DNA of 12,799 nucleotides. Origin: Collinsella sp. (lineage in GTDB: Bacteria; Actinomycetota; Coriobacteriia; Coriobacteriales; Coriobacteriaceae). The notes under the pieces are model-generated. The model worked only from the letters and a program-made list of their open reading frames with translations, searched no databases and was not told the origin of the DNA. A program made the translations under genes and the position numbers. Below are positions 11,714 to 12,799 of this stretch, piece after piece; positions within the stretch are counted from its first letter, which is position 1, and every line of letters begins with the position of its first letter. The stretch is from assembly GCA_019419405.1 (NCBI GenBank), contig DYAA01000149.1:1-12799 (forward strand), read 5' to 3'.

Positions 11714-12664
11714 TTAGCAGGAGAAGTCGACGCTGTCGATGATGTCCTTGAGGGCCTTGGCGGAGGCAGTGAGCTCATGCTGCTCGTCATCGTTCAGCGG
11801 CACGGGGACGCGGCAGACAACGCCGTCGCGGCCAACGACGGTCGGCATGGAGATGGCAAGATCGGACAGGCCGTACTCGCCCACCATGAGCGAGGAAACG
11901 GGCAGAACGGTCTGCTCGTCACGCATGACGGCAGTGCAGATGCGCTTGACGGCCATGGCGACGCCGTAGTAGGTGGCGTGCTTCTTCTCGATGATGGTGT
12001 AGGCGGAGTTCTTGACGTCCTCGGCGATGCGCTTCTCAGCAGCCTCATGCTCCAGATGACCGTGAAGCTCGCAGAAGGTGTTCAGCGGAACGCCGGCAAC
12101 CTGAGCGCTGGACCAAGCGACAAACTCGGAGTCGCCGTGCTCACCCATGACATAGGCCTGGACATCGCGCGGGTCGACCTCGACGTGGGCACCAAGCATC
12201 TGCTGCAGACGGCCGGTGTCGAGCACGGTACCGGAACCGATGACGTGGCCCTCGGGCAGGCCGGACATCTTGATGGCGGCGTAGGTCAGAACATCGACCG
12301 GGTTGGAGACGATGAGCAGAATGCCGTCGAAGCCGGATTTCTTAATCTCGGGGATAATGGACTTAAAGATGCTGACGTTCTTGTTGACCAGGTCCAGGCG
12401 AGTCTCACCGGGCTTCTGGGCAGCGCCAGCGGTGACGACGATCATGGCGGCGTCGGCGACATCGGAATAATCGCCGGCGTAGATCTTCATCGGCTCGGCA
12501 AACGTCATACCGTGCGCGATATCCAGAGCCTCACCCTCGGCGCGGTTCTTGTCCACGTCGATGAGGACCATTTCGGAGAACAGACCGCTCTGCATCAGCG
12601 CGAACGCCGAAGACGAACCGACGAAACCGCAGCCGACAATAGCGACCTTCTTCTCGTTAACCAT
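11714..12664 (-). CDS. ldh: L-lactate dehydrogenase
   Basis: This enzyme interconverts pyruvate and L-lactate with NADH/NAD, regenerating NAD during fermentation in the cytoplasm. The 316-aa protein has GCGFVG (11-16) for NAD, Asp36 at the end of the second beta strand, AGAAQKPGETRLDLV (79-93), SNPVDVLTY (120-128), GSGTVLDTGRLQQML (143-157) and GEHGDSE (174-180). Gln83 takes the place of the specificity residue Gln102, where malate dehydrogenases have Arg. Arg89, Asp149, Arg152 and His176 correspond to the catalytic Arg109, Asp168, Arg171 and His195. It lacks the tetramer arm of vertebrate enzymes, as bacterial LDHs do. The ATG at 12662-12664 has GGGAG 7 nt upstream; the open frame continues 26 codons further but without homology. 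It ends at a clear terminator and is monocistronic. Confidence 0.96.
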   Translation of the reverse strand: MVNEKKVAIVGCGFVGSSSAFALMQSGLFSEMVLIDVDKNRAEGEALDIAHGMTFAEPMKIYAGDYSDVADAAMIVVTAGAAQKPGETRLDLVNKNVSIFKSIIPEIKKSGFDGILLIVSNPVDVLTYAAIKMSGLPEGHVIGSGTVLDTGRLQQMLGAHVEVDPRDVQAYVMGEHGDSEFVAWSSAQVAGVPLNTFCELHGHLEHEAAEKRIAEDVKNSAYTIIEKKHATYYGVAMAVKRICTAVMRDEQTVLPVSSLMVGEYGLSDLAISMPTVVGRDGVVCRVPVPLNDDEQHELTASAKALKDIIDSVDFSC

Positions 12665-12690
12665 TAGAAACTCCCATCTCTCTCCACAAA

Positions 12691-12721
12691 CAAGCCGCCC
12701 GGGAACGACCCGAGCGGCTTG
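12691..12721 (-). promoter_or_regulatory. GC-rich hairpin in the ldh leader
   Basis: CAAGCCGC (12691-12698) pairs with GCGGCTTG (12714-12721). After one C-A mismatch CGGG (12700-12703) pairs with CCCG (12709-12712), leaving the loop AACGA. On the minus strand it is followed by TTTGTGG, a poor U tract. It may be a weak terminator of an upstream gene outside the window, or a leader structure that affects ldh expression. Confidence 0.5.
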
Positions 12722-12799
12722 CCGTAATCCCAATACATCCAATCGGGACTTTGATTATGCTCCTATTCGCAGCCAAAAATCGACCGTTTACCGAAATTG

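Noticed and set aside
11666..12667. A 333-codon plus-strand open frame opposite ldh
   Set aside because: Antisense shadow of a complete L-lactate dehydrogenase; repetitive Gly/Asp/Val/Leu composition.
12754..12759. CATAAT as the ldh -10 box
   Set aside because: There is no acceptable -35 element at 16-18 nt, so it is not listed as a feature.
1..12799. tRNA or rRNA genes
   Set aside because: I saw no cloverleaf with a GTTCGA-type T arm and CCA-side stem, and no rRNA landmark, on reading either strand; a covariance search was not possible.

Overview
The window looks like chromosomal DNA from a high-GC Gram-positive gut actinobacterium of the Coriobacteriia, most likely close to Collinsella. 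This is an inference from base composition, codon use, a Bacillus-type L-lactate dehydrogenase, a Tat-type lipoprotein signal and the acetylase-type lysine genes. No rRNA or marker gene fixes the taxon.

Left part (1-3660). Every recognisable gene is on the minus strand. In transcription order from the right they are: a HigB/HigA toxin-antitoxin pair; a small membrane protein starting 9 nt after the antitoxin; a membrane-anchored coiled-coil protein; a Tat/lipobox DUF4352 lipoprotein; a helix-turn-helix protein; and the N-terminus of a protein that leaves the window. Two gene-poor stretches (about 1257-1794 and 2305-2616) contain only broken, protein-like plus-strand reading frames. A perfect 14-bp inverted repeat covers the ribosome binding site of the lipoprotein gene.

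Centre (3660-9310). This is a lysine/meso-diaminopimelate locus. An M20 amidohydrolase, a good candidate for N-acetyl-diaminopimelate deacetylase, points left. A lysine riboswitch operon points right: lysA-dapA, dapB, dapH. The two promoters are back to back, and their predicted -35 boxes abut at 4961-4972. lysA and dapA form one uninterrupted reading frame of 769 codons, with a strong internal ribosome binding site before the dapA part. DapA, DapB and DapH catalyse consecutive steps, the M20 enzyme would remove the acetyl group, and LysA makes lysine, which the riboswitch senses. The aminotransferase, DapF, aspartokinase and aspartate-semialdehyde dehydrogenase are not in the window. The operon is followed by about 270 nt of densely packed hairpins and a bidirectional terminator.

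Right part (9310-12799). Three minus-strand genes: a 37-kDa nucleoid-associated protein (NdpA/YejK family), a DUF2974 alpha/beta-hydrolase, and L-lactate dehydrogenase. Two near-identical 31-33-nt stem-loop repeats with a GAGGACAGGTT/GGGGACAGGTT core flank the hydrolase gene, one at each end.

The most unusual points are the lysA-dapA fusion with its internal start signal, the competing helices downstream of the lysine riboswitch, the hairpin array after dapH, the ribosome-site-covering inverted repeat before the lipoprotein, and the repeat-bracketed hydrolase.
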